64,000 bases of DNA from JBDHBD01 sp039586095 (GCA_039586095.1 JBDHLB010000010.1:7108-71107), one strand, 5' to 3'; counted from the stretch's first letter, positions 35,515-44,992 are shown. The notes: generated by a model from the sequence alone, not told the origin. Translations and numbers: made by a program.

Positions 35515-38087
35515 GACTCGTCCGCCTCTTCCGCCATCTTCCTCAGCTTCGCCAGTTCGTTCAAGGCCTCCAGGGGCGTCATCCGCTCCGGGTTCAGTTC
35601 TCGCAACCGCTCCAGGGCCGGCGATGGAGGTGCTGTGAACAGCGAAAGCTGGTTTCTCGACTCCTCCACGACGTGCGCGGTGCGGCCGCCGGCGCCGTAC
35701 GGGCCGTTCTCCAGCTGGTGCAACACCTCGCGGGCCCGCCTCACAACCTCGGGCGGCAACCCGGCCAACCTTCCGACGTACACTCCATAAGACCGGTCGC
35801 TACCTCCCGGTTCCACACGGTGCAGAAAGACGATCTCGTCGCCCGCTTCCTGAACCGCCACATTGAACGCGCCGACCCGCTCCATCAGGTCCGCCAGCTC
35901 GACCAGCTCGTGGTAGTGGGTGGCGAAGATCGTCCGGGCACCCACCTCGTGCAGGTGCTCGGTGACGGCCCAGGCGATTGACACGCCGTCGTACGTAGAT
36001 GTTCCCCGGCCGATCTCGTCCAGCAGAACGAGGCTTCGCTCGGTCGCGCTATTGAGGATGGTAGCCGTTTCCGTCATCTCGACGAGAAACGTGGACATGC
36101 CGGCGGCCAGATTGTCGGACGCTCCGACGCGCGTGAAGATCCGATCGCTCAACCCGATCCTGGCCCGTCGGGCCGGGACGAAACAACCGATCTGTGCCAT
36201 CAGCACGATGAGTCCGACCTGGCGCAGCACCGTCGACTTGCCCGCCATGTTGGGTCCCGTCAGCACGATCACCCGGAGCGACTCGTTCAGTTCGGTGTCG
36301 TTCGGGATAAACTCGCCCGAAGGCAACGCGCGCTCGACGACGGGGTGACGGCCGTCCCGAACCTCGAGCCCGGGCTCATCAACCAGCTCCGGACGTACGT
36401 ACTCGTGGCGCCGAGCCACCTCGGCGAGCGCGCTGAACACGTCAAGCTCGGCGACCCGGCCGGCGGCGTTCTGGAGGCGAGCCGTCTCGCCTGCGATCGA
36501 GTCGCGCAACGCCGTAAAGAGCTCGGCTTCCAGGCGCGCGATCTTCTCATCCGCCCCGACTACCTTGGCCTCCCACTCCTTGAGCTCGGGGGTCAGGAAG
36601 CGCTCCGCGTTGGTGAGTGTCTGTCGGCGCTGATAGTCGTCGGGCACTTTCTGCAGATTGGACCGGGTGACCTCTAGGTAGTACCCGAACACCTTGTTGT
36701 ACCCGACCTTGAGGCTGTCTATGCCCGTGCGAGCACGCTCCCGCACCTGCATGCCGGCGATCCAGTCCACGGCCTGGTCCCGCGTGCCGCGAAGCTCGTC
36801 GAGCTCGGTCGAGTACCCCGCCCGGATCACGCCGCCTTCGCCCAGAGTGGCCGGCGCCTCTGGAGCGACCGCCCGCTCGATCAGCTCCCGCACGTCCTCG
36901 AGCGGGTCGAGTCCATCGACCAGGGTGGCCAGCCGGGTCGCCGCGGGGTGTCCCGCGGCCTCAACCACGTCGGGCAACGCCGCGAGCGAGCGCCCCAGGG
37001 CCACCATCTCGCGCGGTGTGATGCGGCTCGCCGACACGCGACCGGCCAGACGTTCCAGATCGCGTACCTGTGACAGCTTCTCACGCAACGACCGCCGGGC
37101 GGTCGCGTCGTCCACCAGCTCGCCCACCGCGTCCAATCGCTGGTCGATCGCGGCACGATCGAGGAGCGGACGCAGGATCCAGCGACGCAAGAGTCTCCCT
37201 CCCATCGCCGTGCGCGTCAGATCGAGCAGCGAGAGCAGCGACACGCCCTGCCCGGCGCGCAACGGCTCGACCAGCTCCAGGTTGCGCCGGGTCATCTCGT
37301 CCAGGTGCATGTATCGGCCGCGGCGCTCGACGCGCGGAGGGCGAAGGTGCGACAGACCCGCAGGGCGGACTTCCTCCAGGTATGCCACCAGCGCACCCGC
37401 CGCCGCGATCATGGACTCGTCCGACTCGAGCCGAAGGTCGAAGCCCTCCAGACCGCGCACCTTGAATCGGTCCCGAATGCGATCTGCCGCGAGGGCCGGA
37501 TCGAAGCGCCATGCAGGACGCGCGGTAATCGTCCAGTCTCCGCTCAGCTCGGCGAGCCGATCCTCTGGCACCACCAGCTCGGCGGGCTCGAGGCGGCCCA
37601 GCTCGTCGGCCAGCTCGTCGGGCTCGCATGCCCAGAGTTCGAATTCGCCTGTCGACAGGTCGACGGCGGCCACGCCGGCCGGATTCCCGACCGCCACAGC
37701 AACGACATAGTTGTTCCGATCCGCCGCGAGCAGCGCGTCTTCGATCACCGTTCCCGGGGTGACGATCTCGACGACTTCCCTGCGGACGAGCCCCTCGGCC
37801 TCGGAGGCCTCTTCCACCTGCTCGCACACCGCCACGCGCCGGCCCGCCTTCAGGAGACGGGACAGGTACTCGTTGGCGGCCTTGACCGGGACCCCGGCCA
37901 GCGGGACTTCACGGGTTCCACCGTTGTTACGGGAGGTCAGGGTGATCCCGAGGAGATCGCTGCCCTCCTCGGCATCCTCGAAGAACATCTCGTAGAAATC
38001 GCCGACCCGGAAGAACAGCAGCGAGTCCGGATGCCGGGCCTTGATGTCCAGGTATTGCTGGATGAGCGGAGTATTCTTCTCGCTCAT
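35511..38087 (-). CDS. mutS: DNA mismatch repair protein MutS
   Basis: 858 residues, full length. Domain I has the mismatch-binding FFRVGDFYEMF. Lever and clamp domains cover about 250-560 (VGYNKVFGYYLEVTRSN, TLTNAERFLTPELKEWE). The C-terminal ATPase has Walker A GPNMAGKSTVLRQ, SRIFTRVGASDN-type signature (SDRIFTRVGASDNLAAGMSTF), Walker B LVLLDEIGRGTSTYDG and ATHYHELVEL. ATG overlaps the stop of the TPR-SPOR gene. No mutL in the window. Confidence 0.97.
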   Translation of the reverse strand: MSEKNTPLIQQYLDIKARHPDSLLFFRVGDFYEMFFEDAEEGSDLLGITLTSRNNGGTREVPLAGVPVKAANEYLSRLLKAGRRVAVCEQVEEASEAEGLVRREVVEIVTPGTVIEDALLAADRNNYVVAVAVGNPAGVAAVDLSTGEFELWACEPDELADELGRLEPAELVVPEDRLAELSGDWTITARPAWRFDPALAADRIRDRFKVRGLEGFDLRLESDESMIAAAGALVAYLEEVRPAGLSHLRPPRVERRGRYMHLDEMTRRNLELVEPLRAGQGVSLLSLLDLTRTAMGGRLLRRWILRPLLDRAAIDQRLDAVGELVDDATARRSLREKLSQVRDLERLAGRVSASRITPREMVALGRSLAALPDVVEAAGHPAATRLATLVDGLDPLEDVRELIERAVAPEAPATLGEGGVIRAGYSTELDELRGTRDQAVDWIAGMQVRERARTGIDSLKVGYNKVFGYYLEVTRSNLQKVPDDYQRRQTLTNAERFLTPELKEWEAKVVGADEKIARLEAELFTALRDSIAGETARLQNAAGRVAELDVFSALAEVARRHEYVRPELVDEPGLEVRDGRHPVVERALPSGEFIPNDTELNESLRVIVLTGPNMAGKSTVLRQVGLIVLMAQIGCFVPARRARIGLSDRIFTRVGASDNLAAGMSTFLVEMTETATILNSATERSLVLLDEIGRGTSTYDGVSIAWAVTEHLHEVGARTIFATHYHELVELADLMERVGAFNVAVQEAGDEIVFLHRVEPGGSDRSYGVYVGRLAGLPPEVVRRAREVLHQLENGPYGAGGRTAHVVEESRNQLSLFTAPPSPALERLRELNPERMTPLEALNELAKLRKMAEEADES

Positions 38088-38908
38088 CGGCGACCGCCCG
38101 AACTCTCGGCCAGCACGACCGCGTCGGAGAACGACTCGGTTTTCAGCCGCTCGGCCATCTCCCGGGCTGCCGCCGGGCTGACGAACCGCCCCACGCGCAC
38201 CTTGTACAGTCCCTCTTCCTCCGTGACCCGGGCCGGGAAGCCAGCGTTACTCGCGCGGGCGCCGAGCTCGGCCGCCGTGTCCACGTCGCGGAAGGCGCCG
38301 AGCTGGACGGTCCAGCGAAGCCCGGGCGCTTCGCACGAGAGGGTCGAGGCTTCGAGCCTCGCGCGTACGTCGGGATCGAGCGAACGGCTGTCCCCGGCGC
38401 GCCCCCACGCGCGGCAGGCGCCCTCCAGATCCCCGGCAGCCTCGAATGCGACACCAGTCCAGTACCAGGAGTCGGCAACCCACGTGCTCTGCGGATAATC
38501 GGCTCGGAGCCTCTCCAGGTCCTGCACGGCCCGCTGTGGATCGCTCTCTGCCAAGCTCAGCTGCGCCAGCCGCAGCCATGCGGCGGCCGAGTAGTCCGAG
38601 CGCCCGTCGACCGCCACCCACAGGTACTCGCCGCGCGCCGAGTCGGCATCCGACGTGAGCCGCGCTCTCAGGTAGCGAGCCCGCACCACATCCGCACGGG
38701 GTGCCGTCTCCTGGTTCGCGGCGAACCAGCGCTCGAGCTCCGTCCGGGCGGGGACGACCCGGCCCGAGTCCACCGCCGCCTCGATCCAGTCGAGCGATGC
38801 CGGCCCGGGGGGCGACTGACCTGCGAGGGTCGTACCGGGCGCGCAGCCTTCGGCCACCAGCCACGCGGCCATCAGAAGACCGATCCTGGTTCCGCGTCGC
38901 GTCCTCAC
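38084..38908 (-). CDS. Lipoprotein with tetratricopeptide-like and SPOR domains
   Basis: 274 residues. Signal MRTRRGTRIGLLMAAWLVAEGC ends in a plausible lipobox. The middle part has helical repeats (AAWLRLAQLSLAESDPQRA, STWVADSWYWTGVAFEAAGD) typical of TPR modules. The C-terminus is a SPOR domain (WTVQLGAFRDVDTAAELGAR ... KVRVGRFVSPAAAREMAERLK), which binds denuded glycan strands at division septa. GTG 38908 overlaps the holA stop (GTGA). Likely envelope or septum-associated. Confidence 0.85.
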   Translation of the reverse strand: MRTRRGTRIGLLMAAWLVAEGCAPGTTLAGQSPPGPASLDWIEAAVDSGRVVPARTELERWFAANQETAPRADVVRARYLRARLTSDADSARGEYLWVAVDGRSDYSAAAWLRLAQLSLAESDPQRAVQDLERLRADYPQSTWVADSWYWTGVAFEAAGDLEGACRAWGRAGDSRSLDPDVRARLEASTLSCEAPGLRWTVQLGAFRDVDTAAELGARASNAGFPARVTEEEGLYKVRVGRFVSPAAAREMAERLKTESFSDAVVLAESSGGRR

Positions 38909-39915
38909 GTGCGTCCCTCGACCAGGCGGAGCGCCAACAAGAGCTCCTCCAGCACGGGGAGATCCTTCCCTCCTGTCTTGATCTGGCGATCGGCCCGTCG
39001 AAGCAGCTCCAGGGCCCGACGAAGAGCGGGCGGGTTCCAGGCTCGCGCCTGGCGCGCGTACGTCTGCGCCTTCCATGCGAGGTACCCTCTGCGTGTCTCA
39101 CCCAGCAGCTTCTTCACGGCGGCAGCGCCGCCTTCCAGGGCGGCACCGATCAACAAATGATGTTCCACCAGCCCGGCCACCAGTCCGGAAGCGCGTTCGC
39201 CGGCCAGGACCCCTTCCAGTTCCTTCAGAGCCTGGGCATACCGCCGAGCCGCCACCAGGTCCATCCACGTCCACCGATCGAGCCGTTTGAGGTTCGGTAC
39301 GAGCTCCTTCACCCGCTCGAGCGACAGGGTCATGTCCTCGCCGACGGCGGCCAGCTTGGCGAGCTCCCCATCCAGCAGCGACGCGTCGGCGCCGATCGCG
39401 GCACCGAGCGCCTGTGCCGCCTCGGGCTGCAACTCGAAATCGTACCGCGTGCGCGCACGCGCCATCAACCAGCCGGGCACCTCGCTCTCGCGCGGAGAGC
39501 CCCACTCGATGGTGTTGCTCCGCTGTTTCAACGTGCGGTAGAACGAGGCGCGCGATCCCTTGGGGATTTCGGCCGTGACCACCAGAACGAGTCCAGGAGG
39601 AAGGCGCTCGATCGCGTCGAGCACGACCTGCCGCGCTGTCGGCTTGAGCCGCTGGGCGTCGAATAACGCCACGACCCGACGATCGGCCATCATCGGCGGC
39701 ATCGCGAGCGCGGCCGCGAGAGCCTCCGCATCGGCGCTCTCCCCGCTGAATCGGCTCAGGTTGAAATCGCGCGTGGAGGGGTCGAGAGCGGCATCGATCA
39801 GCTCACGAGCGGCATCGTCGCGGAGTCGAGCGGCGTCGCCGGAGAAGAAGTATGAACCGCAAAGCTCGTCGCTTCGCAGGAGGCTGGCCAGCCGATCCTC
39901 GGCGGTGGACGTCAT
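38905..39915 (-). CDS. holA: DNA polymerase III subunit delta
   Basis: 336 residues. Clamp-loader delta subunit with degenerate AAA+ fold: SYFFSGDAARLRDDAARELID at the start, VVALFDAQRLKPTARQVVLDAIE, GLVLVVTAEIPKGSR, then a helical domain with YDFELQPEAAQALGAAIGADASLLDGELAKLAA and a C-terminal collar with LRRADRQIKTGGKDLPVLEELLLAL. Good match to the family over its full length, although overall conservation in HolA is low. Confidence 0.9.
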   Translation of the reverse strand: MTSTAEDRLASLLRSDELCGSYFFSGDAARLRDDAARELIDAALDPSTRDFNLSRFSGESADAEALAAALAMPPMMADRRVVALFDAQRLKPTARQVVLDAIERLPPGLVLVVTAEIPKGSRASFYRTLKQRSNTIEWGSPRESEVPGWLMARARTRYDFELQPEAAQALGAAIGADASLLDGELAKLAAVGEDMTLSLERVKELVPNLKRLDRWTWMDLVAARRYAQALKELEGVLAGERASGLVAGLVEHHLLIGAALEGGAAAVKKLLGETRRGYLAWKAQTYARQARAWNPPALRRALELLRRADRQIKTGGKDLPVLEELLLALRLVEGRT

Positions 39916-39951
39916 CGCGGAGCCGAGGGCGGCCCGGTCTGCACGGCGGTG

Positions 39952-40518
39952 CTAGCGCGACGGATCGGCCGCCGCGGGCGAGTCGTCGTCTTCGACCGTA
40001 GGTCGGGTGAAGGGCTTTGGAGACACATCTACCGGTGCTCGCAGCGAGGAGCGGATCTTCCAGTCCCAGGCCGCGTCGCTTGCCTGGATGACGAACGGCC
40101 CGGAGCTGAACAGAGCGGGGGTCATCTGCGAGGCGCCACTCGCCGCTGGCAGGCTGACGGCCACCGGAGGCAACGTGACCTCCATGGAGACCCGGCTGGC
40201 GAACGGCAGCCAGGCGAGCGCCAGTACGCCGACCGATGCCACGGCGATGAGCGCGGCGCTACCCAGGTGTCGGCTCTCGGCCAGCTTGGGTCCATCGTCG
40301 ACGTGGTACAGACGGTGCCTGAGACGGGGCAAAAAATCCGGGGACGAGTGCAGGTGAGGGAGTTGCGCGCACAGCTCGAGGCCCTGCCGGACCACGTGAT
40401 GGTAACGCCGGCATGCCTGGCAATCCCTCAGGTGGGCGTCGAACGCGACCTTGTGCTCCGCGCTCGCTCGATCATCCAGATAGTCGGAGAATCCCTCGAG
40501 AAACTCCTCGCACTGCAT
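39952..40518 (-). CDS. Zinc-finger anti-sigma factor (zf-HC2 type)
   Basis: 188 residues. N-terminal zinc-binding anti-sigma domain: C in MQCEEFLEGFSDYLDD, then H..C..C in DAHLRDCQACRRYHH. One membrane segment (SAALIAVASVGVLALAWLPFA) separates it from a Ser/Ala/Pro-rich extracytoplasmic tail. It presumably sequesters the ECF sigma factor encoded just upstream. ATG 40518 is preceded by an in-frame TTG; the ATG matches family starts. The two genes are not one simple operon because a terminator lies between them. Confidence 0.85.
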   Translation of the reverse strand: MQCEEFLEGFSDYLDDRASAEHKVAFDAHLRDCQACRRYHHVVRQGLELCAQLPHLHSSPDFLPRLRHRLYHVDDGPKLAESRHLGSAALIAVASVGVLALAWLPFASRVSMEVTLPPVAVSLPAASGASQMTPALFSSGPFVIQASDAAWDWKIRSSLRAPVDVSPKPFTRPTVEDDDSPAAADPSR

Positions 40519-40626
40519 CAAAAAACCGTCCCGTGTGCCGCCCGGCCCATCGCTCGAGCTCGTGGATCCGATCCCGCGATAAGCCGGCCGTTACCCTGTT
40601 CGTGTAAGACTCCCACAACCGGCTGA

Positions 40627-40654
40627 ACATACTCCACCCTGAAACGTGGGTTCC
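40627..40654 (-). promoter_or_regulatory. Candidate ECF-type promoter for the anti-sigma gene
   Basis: On the minus strand GGAACC (40654-40649) is separated by 16 nt from GTATGTT (starting 40632), the general pattern of ECF sigma promoters (GGAAC at -35, short GTA/GTC at -10). It lies about 110 nt before the anti-sigma start and downstream of the sigma gene terminator. It would let the sigma factor drive its own inhibitor. Confidence 0.38.
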
Positions 40655-40665
40655 GAAAAAAGGGC

Positions 40666-40695
40666 TAATAAAAGAAAGAGCGGCCGAAGCCGCTC
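40666..40695 (-). terminator. Intrinsic terminator after the ECF sigma gene (UUCG hairpin)
   Basis: On the minus strand GAGCGGC-TTCG-GCCGCTC (40695-40678) is followed by TTTCTTTTATT. A 7-bp GC stem capped by a UUCG tetraloop and a T-rich tract is a classical rho-independent terminator. Confidence 0.88.
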
Positions 40696-40761
40696 CTTCC
40701 AGGGAACGCCGATACGGTGCCGCGGCGCTCCTCCCGTTGGAGGCGCGCCGTCTGACGCCGA

Positions 40762-41394
40762 TTACCGAAGCATCGGAGCGATGATCTGGGCGAACTTGTT
40801 CCGGGCTCGATTCAGCCGCGATTTCACGGTACCCAGGGTCACGCCCGTGATGTCGGAAATCTCTTCGTAGGTCTTGCCTTCCATCTCCCTGAGAACGAAC
40901 ACGACGCGGTGATGTTCGGGCAACTCTTCCACGGCCTTCTCGACCTTCTCCCGCAGGTGCCGTTTTCGGAACAGGTCATCCGGCGCGTACGTCGTGTCCT
41001 CCCATTGGAGCGGCCGGTGGTCCGCCTCCCAGTTCTTCTTGATCGCCTGAAAGAGCACCATTGGATTGCGCGAACGGTTGCGCAGCTCGTTCTTCGCCAG
41101 GTTGCTCGCGATCGTGTATATCCAGGTCGAGAACTTCTTCGTCGGATCGAACCGGTGCAGGTGCCGATACACGCGCACGAACGTCTCCTGCACGAGATCC
41201 TCGGCCCGGTCGCGATCACCGATCGATCGATAGATGAAGTTCAGGAGCCGCTCCTGATACCGCTCCACCAGCTCCTGAAACGCGAACCGCTCGCCCGCCA
41301 GGTACTGTTCGACCAGCTCGGCATCATCCAGCCGGTCCAGACCTCGTCGCTCGGCCGGAGTGCGTCGAACCTCCGCCTCAAGCAGTCTCGCCAT
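40762..41394 (-). CDS. ECF-type RNA polymerase sigma factor
   Basis: 210 residues. Region 2 (about 40-110): FAFQELVERYQERLLNFIYRSIGDRDRAEDLVQETFVRVYRHLHRF then KFSTWIYTIASNLAKNELRNRSR. Region 4 (about 150-205): LPEHHRVVFVLREMEGKTYEEISDITGVTLGTVKSRLNRARNKF. No region 1.1 or 3, so it is an ECF (group 4) factor, of the RpoE-like kind paired with a zinc-finger anti-sigma. The start is ATG with GGGGGA upstream. The stimulus is unknown. Confidence 0.93.
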   Translation of the reverse strand: MARLLEAEVRRTPAERRGLDRLDDAELVEQYLAGERFAFQELVERYQERLLNFIYRSIGDRDRAEDLVQETFVRVYRHLHRFDPTKKFSTWIYTIASNLAKNELRNRSRNPMVLFQAIKKNWEADHRPLQWEDTTYAPDDLFRKRHLREKVEKAVEELPEHHRVVFVLREMEGKTYEEISDITGVTLGTVKSRLNRARNKFAQIIAPMLR

Positions 41395-41464
41395 GCGTTC
41401 CCCCTGTATTCTTTGGGCCGAAGGGCCGTCCGCTCACCGCCCCTCCCACGACCCGTCCGCCCAA

Positions 41465-41484
41465 TAAGACGCGCGAAGGCGTCT
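41465..41484 (-). terminator. Weak hairpin between Nudix and sigma genes
   Basis: On the minus strand AGACGC-cttcgc-GCGTCT is followed by TATT, downstream of the Nudix stop. It could be a weak terminator separating the Nudix gene from the sigma factor gene. No clear sigma-factor promoter was found in the remaining gap. Confidence 0.35.
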
Positions 41485-41527
41485 GATCGTCACACAAGTA
41501 TGGACAGCCAGCCGATCCCGATCGTTG

Positions 41528-42097
41528 CTAGGGACCGCCGAGCTCGAAAGCGGCTGCATACAGAAGCGTGCACACCGTCTTCGAGTCGCTGATCTCTCCG
41601 TCCTGCACCATTCGAAGCGCCTCCTCGAGCGAGAACTCATGCCGCTCGATGAACTCGGACGCCTCGTGGTTCGACTCGCCCGGGGTCAGGTCCAAAGCCA
41701 GGAAGAGGTGGATCACCTCGTCCGTGAATCCGGGCGTCGTAAAGATCGTGGTCAGCCGCTGCAGCCGCCCGGCCCGGAGCCCGGCCTCTTCTTCGAGCTC
41801 GCGGCCGGCACATGCCTCCGGCGATTCACCGGCATCCAGCTTGCCTGCCGGCACCTCCCAGACCGTACCCCCTGCCGCGTAGCGGTACTGCCTCAACAAG
41901 ACTACACAGGGTCCGGTTCCGTGCGGCCCGTTCGGGTAATACGGCAGGACAGCGGCGGCTCCAGGGTGGCGGATGATCTCCAGCTCACCTGCGGAACCGT
42001 CCGGGAAGCGAACGCGATCGAGTCGAACATCGAAAACTCGCCCGGCGTACGCGATACGGCTGGCGACCCGGCCGGGCGATTCCGCGTTTCCGCCCAC
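41528..42097 (-). CDS. Nudix hydrolase (ADP-ribose pyrophosphatase-like)
   Basis: 189 residues. Complete Nudix box GKLDAGESPEACAGRELEEEAGL (Gx5Ex7REUxEExGU). Preceding VVLLRQYRYAAGGTVWEVPAGKL and the later FTTPGFTDEVIHLFLALDL match the ADP-ribose pyrophosphatase (NudF/YqkG) group. A housekeeping role in clearing ADP-ribose or related nucleoside diphosphate compounds is likely. It starts 33 nt after the M16 gene stop. Confidence 0.92.
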   Translation of the reverse strand: MGGNAESPGRVASRIAYAGRVFDVRLDRVRFPDGSAGELEIIRHPGAAAVLPYYPNGPHGTGPCVVLLRQYRYAAGGTVWEVPAGKLDAGESPEACAGRELEEEAGLRAGRLQRLTTIFTTPGFTDEVIHLFLALDLTPGESNHEASEFIERHEFSLEEALRMVQDGEISDSKTVCTLLYAAAFELGGP

Positions 42098-42130
42098 AAA
42101 ACCTCTACCTAACCGAAAAGGACCCGAAAA

Positions 42131-43486
42131 TCAAGCCCTCGCCTCGAGCAACGGGCCCAGACGGGCCAGCTCCCCGCGCGCCGACTCCGCGTCCGTCACC
42201 GTCACCAGCAGCAGTCTGTCCCGGCTCAAGTACTTGCGACACACCTCGGATACCTCCTCGGCGGTCACGGACTCGACCCGAGCTCGATAGGTCTCCCAGT
42301 AGTCCTCGGGGAGACGGTAGATGAGGCGGCGACCCACGCGCTGACACACCTGTCCACTCGTCTCGAACTGCAGGGGAAGGGACAGCGTGAGCGCGTGCCG
42401 CGCCAGCTGCATCTCCTCTTCGGTCGGGGGGACTTCGCTCAACCCGTCGATCTCGTTGAGGATTTCCTCGAACGCCGCAGCGGTCACCGCCGTGTCGACG
42501 GCCGTTCGGGCCACGAAGGGACCGTCTCCTCGACGCAGGCGAAACGCGGTACGCGCACCGTAGGTCCAACCCTTGTCCTCGCGCAGGTTCATGTTGATGC
42601 GCGAATTGAAGAGCCCGCCCAGAATCGCGTTGGCCACCATGATCGGGAACAGGTCCTCGGAGCCGTGCGGCGCTCCGACCGTTCCCACGCGGAGTTCGGC
42701 CTGTGGGCTCTCGGGGCGGTCGATAAGCAGCACGCCGGCCCCCTCGACCGGCTCGTCACGCGCGGGATGACGGTCCGGGCGACCACCCGCCGCACCCCAG
42801 TCTCCGAATCGCCGCCGTACCGACTCTTCGAACTCGCTCGGCACCAGATCGCCGCACGCGATCAAGAGGGCATCTCGCGGTCCGTAGCGCCGGTGATGAA
42901 AGCGCCGCACGTCGGCACGTGCGAGCCGCGCCACCGAGTCGGCCGTCCCGGCCGCCGGCACGCCGTATCGCTCCTCGCCATAGATGGCGCGGATGAGAGC
43001 CTGGTCGGCCACGATGGCAGGCTCGTCGCGCTCGCGTGCGATCTCGTCGAGGCGCTCGTCCCGGATGCGGACAACCTCCGAATCGTCGAAGCGGGGCTCC
43101 CGCACGACCGCAGCGAGGAAGTCGAGCGCGCCCTCCGTCACGTCGCTCAGGAAATGCATCGAGATGATGGCCACATCGTACTGGACCGAGACCCGGAACG
43201 AGGCGCCCAGATGGTCCAGCCACTGTGCCACCGCCACCGCGTCACGCTCCCCGGCGCCCTCGGTCAACAGACGCGCGGTGAGCTCGGCGACCCCCTCCTG
43301 GTTCCGCGGGTCGACGACAGCTCCGGCCTCGAGCACGAGCCGCAACGACACCTCCGGCACGGCGCGCCGTTCGGCGAGCCATAGGTCCAGGCCACCGTCC
43401 AGACGCGCCGTGTGAAAGGCTGGCAGTTTCAGCTCCGGTGCCGGCCCCGGGGCGGGGCGTACCGAGCGATCTGCAACGGGGCTCAT
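42131..43486 (-). CDS. M16 peptidase-family protein, non-catalytic partner type
   Basis: 451 residues with the two-lobed M16 (pitrilysin/processing-peptidase) fold: LDGGLDLWLAERRAVPEVSLRLVLEAG at the start, and GWTYGARTAFRLRRGDGPF (the R/Y substrate element) in the C-terminal half. The zinc motif HxxEH expected after the first strand is absent (GVAELTARLLTEGAGERD), as in the beta subunit of paired M16 proteins. ATG overlaps the stop of the catalytic-type gene (ATGA), so a heterodimer is likely. It has no signal peptide. Confidence 0.9.
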   Translation of the reverse strand: MSPVADRSVRPAPGPAPELKLPAFHTARLDGGLDLWLAERRAVPEVSLRLVLEAGAVVDPRNQEGVAELTARLLTEGAGERDAVAVAQWLDHLGASFRVSVQYDVAIISMHFLSDVTEGALDFLAAVVREPRFDDSEVVRIRDERLDEIARERDEPAIVADQALIRAIYGEERYGVPAAGTADSVARLARADVRRFHHRRYGPRDALLIACGDLVPSEFEESVRRRFGDWGAAGGRPDRHPARDEPVEGAGVLLIDRPESPQAELRVGTVGAPHGSEDLFPIMVANAILGGLFNSRINMNLREDKGWTYGARTAFRLRRGDGPFVARTAVDTAVTAAAFEEILNEIDGLSEVPPTEEEMQLARHALTLSLPLQFETSGQVCQRVGRRLIYRLPEDYWETYRARVESVTAEEVSEVCRKYLSRDRLLLVTVTDAESARGELARLGPLLEARA

Positions 43487-44835
43487 CCCTGTCCCTCCCC
43501 GCCCTCGTCTCGCTTCCCTCCCTGCTCGTCCATCCTGGCGTCTTCGCCGCTGGCGGCCGGAACGACGTGCACCACGGACAGTCGGTCCGTGCGCAACACC
43601 TCGACCGCGAGGTCTCGCACGGCCTCTCGACCCACCGCTGCGTAGCGTGAGAACGCGTCGTTGACATAGGCCGGATCGTCCCGCAGAACGGCGGCATGGG
43701 CGAAAGCATCCGCCCGGGATGCCATGTTGTTGAGCTGGCCGACCAGGCCGCGGCGGGCGCGGTTCAATGCTCCTTCGAGCTCGAGCTCCTCGACTCCGTC
43801 GGCGACCAGGCGACCAAGTGTCTCCCGCACGGCTTCCTCCAGGTCGGGCGCCGATACACCGGGCCGGGCCGTGGCCACGACGAACAACATTCCCACCTGC
43901 TCGGTCGGCCAGGTGAACGCGTGGACGTCGGCGGCGATCTGTCGCTCGTACACGAGCCGCCGCTGCAGTCGTGAGCTCATCCCGTCCGAGAGCAGATAGG
44001 TGAGCACATCGGCTGTCTCGAACCGCGGATCGTTGAACGAAGGTGAGTGAAACATCAGGTACACCCGGGGCACCTGCACACGGTCGTCGATCTCGGCGCG
44101 TCGCTCGCCTTGGCCCTCGGGAGGGGGAACGTCGACCGGCTCCCGCGCCGGACCGGCAGCGATGTCGCCGAACCAGTGCTCCGCGCGCTCGAACACGTCG
44201 GACGGCTCCACGTCGCCAGCGACCACGAGCACCGCGTTGTTCGGGCCGTAGTACCGGTCGAAGAAGTCGTGAACGTCCCTCAGCGAGGCGCGGTCCAGGT
44301 CCTCCATGTACCCGATGGTCGGGTGACGGTACGGGTGACCTTCGGGATAGGCGACTTCCAGTAGCGTCTCGAACGCCAGACCGTAGGGCCGGTTCTCGTA
44401 CGATTGACGTCGCTCGTTCTTCACCACCTCGCGCTGGTTGTCGAGCTTCTCCTGCGTGATCCCCGGCTTGAAGAAACCCATGCGGTCGGACTCGAGCCAC
44501 AGCGCGAGGTCGAGCTCGTTGCTCGGCAAAGTCTCGTAGTAGTTCGTCCGGTCGAACCACGTGGAGCCGTTGAGGGTCCCGCCCGCGTCCTGGATGAGCC
44601 GGAAATGTCCGTCCCGCGCCACGTGCTCCGAGCCCTGAAAGAGCAGATGCTCGAAGAGGTGGGCAAATCCCGTGTGGCCCCTGGTCTCGTTTTTGGAGCC
44701 TACATGGTACATGAGATGCACCGCGACAATCGGCGCCGAACGGTCCGACTGAACGATGATGCGCAGGCCGTTGTCCAGCACCCGCTCTTCAAACGGAAAA
44801 TAGACCTCCCGTCCCGCCTCGCTGCTTCCCGCCAC
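43483..44835 (-). CDS. M16 zinc metallopeptidase, catalytic subunit
   Basis: 450 residues. Zinc site HLFEHLLFQG (HxxEH) with the distal Glu about 76 residues later in the NNAV/…REVVKNERRQSYENRPYG region, followed by a second homologous lobe (LNRARRGLVGQLNNMASRADAF). Starts YFPFEERVLDNGLRIIVQSD, typical of bacterial M16. GTG 44835 is preferred over an upstream TTG because GGGAGG lies 4-5 nt before it. It is paired with the downstream non-catalytic M16 gene; peptide substrate unknown. Confidence 0.92.
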   Translation of the reverse strand: MAGSSEAGREVYFPFEERVLDNGLRIIVQSDRSAPIVAVHLMYHVGSKNETRGHTGFAHLFEHLLFQGSEHVARDGHFRLIQDAGGTLNGSTWFDRTNYYETLPSNELDLALWLESDRMGFFKPGITQEKLDNQREVVKNERRQSYENRPYGLAFETLLEVAYPEGHPYRHPTIGYMEDLDRASLRDVHDFFDRYYGPNNAVLVVAGDVEPSDVFERAEHWFGDIAAGPAREPVDVPPPEGQGERRAEIDDRVQVPRVYLMFHSPSFNDPRFETADVLTYLLSDGMSSRLQRRLVYERQIAADVHAFTWPTEQVGMLFVVATARPGVSAPDLEEAVRETLGRLVADGVEELELEGALNRARRGLVGQLNNMASRADAFAHAAVLRDDPAYVNDAFSRYAAVGREAVRDLAVEVLRTDRLSVVHVVPAASGEDARMDEQGGKRDEGGEGQG

Positions 44836-44992
44836 GCAACCTCCCTCGAAGGTCCCTCGAACTCTCCCTCGCAATCGCGGACCGATCGTCGCGATCGGAC
44901 GGCTGTCGCGGAATCCTCGCGCTGGCCCTGACGACGACGTGGGAAGTTCTACTACGAAGTCGGAAGTTGTACCAGAGCGGGGCCGTTCTCCC

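Noticed and set aside
42131..44560. One 809-codon minus-strand frame spanning both M16 genes
   Set aside because: Only its C-terminal 451 codons are conserved; the 5' part is an out-of-frame reading of the catalytic M16 gene. The real start is ATG 43486.
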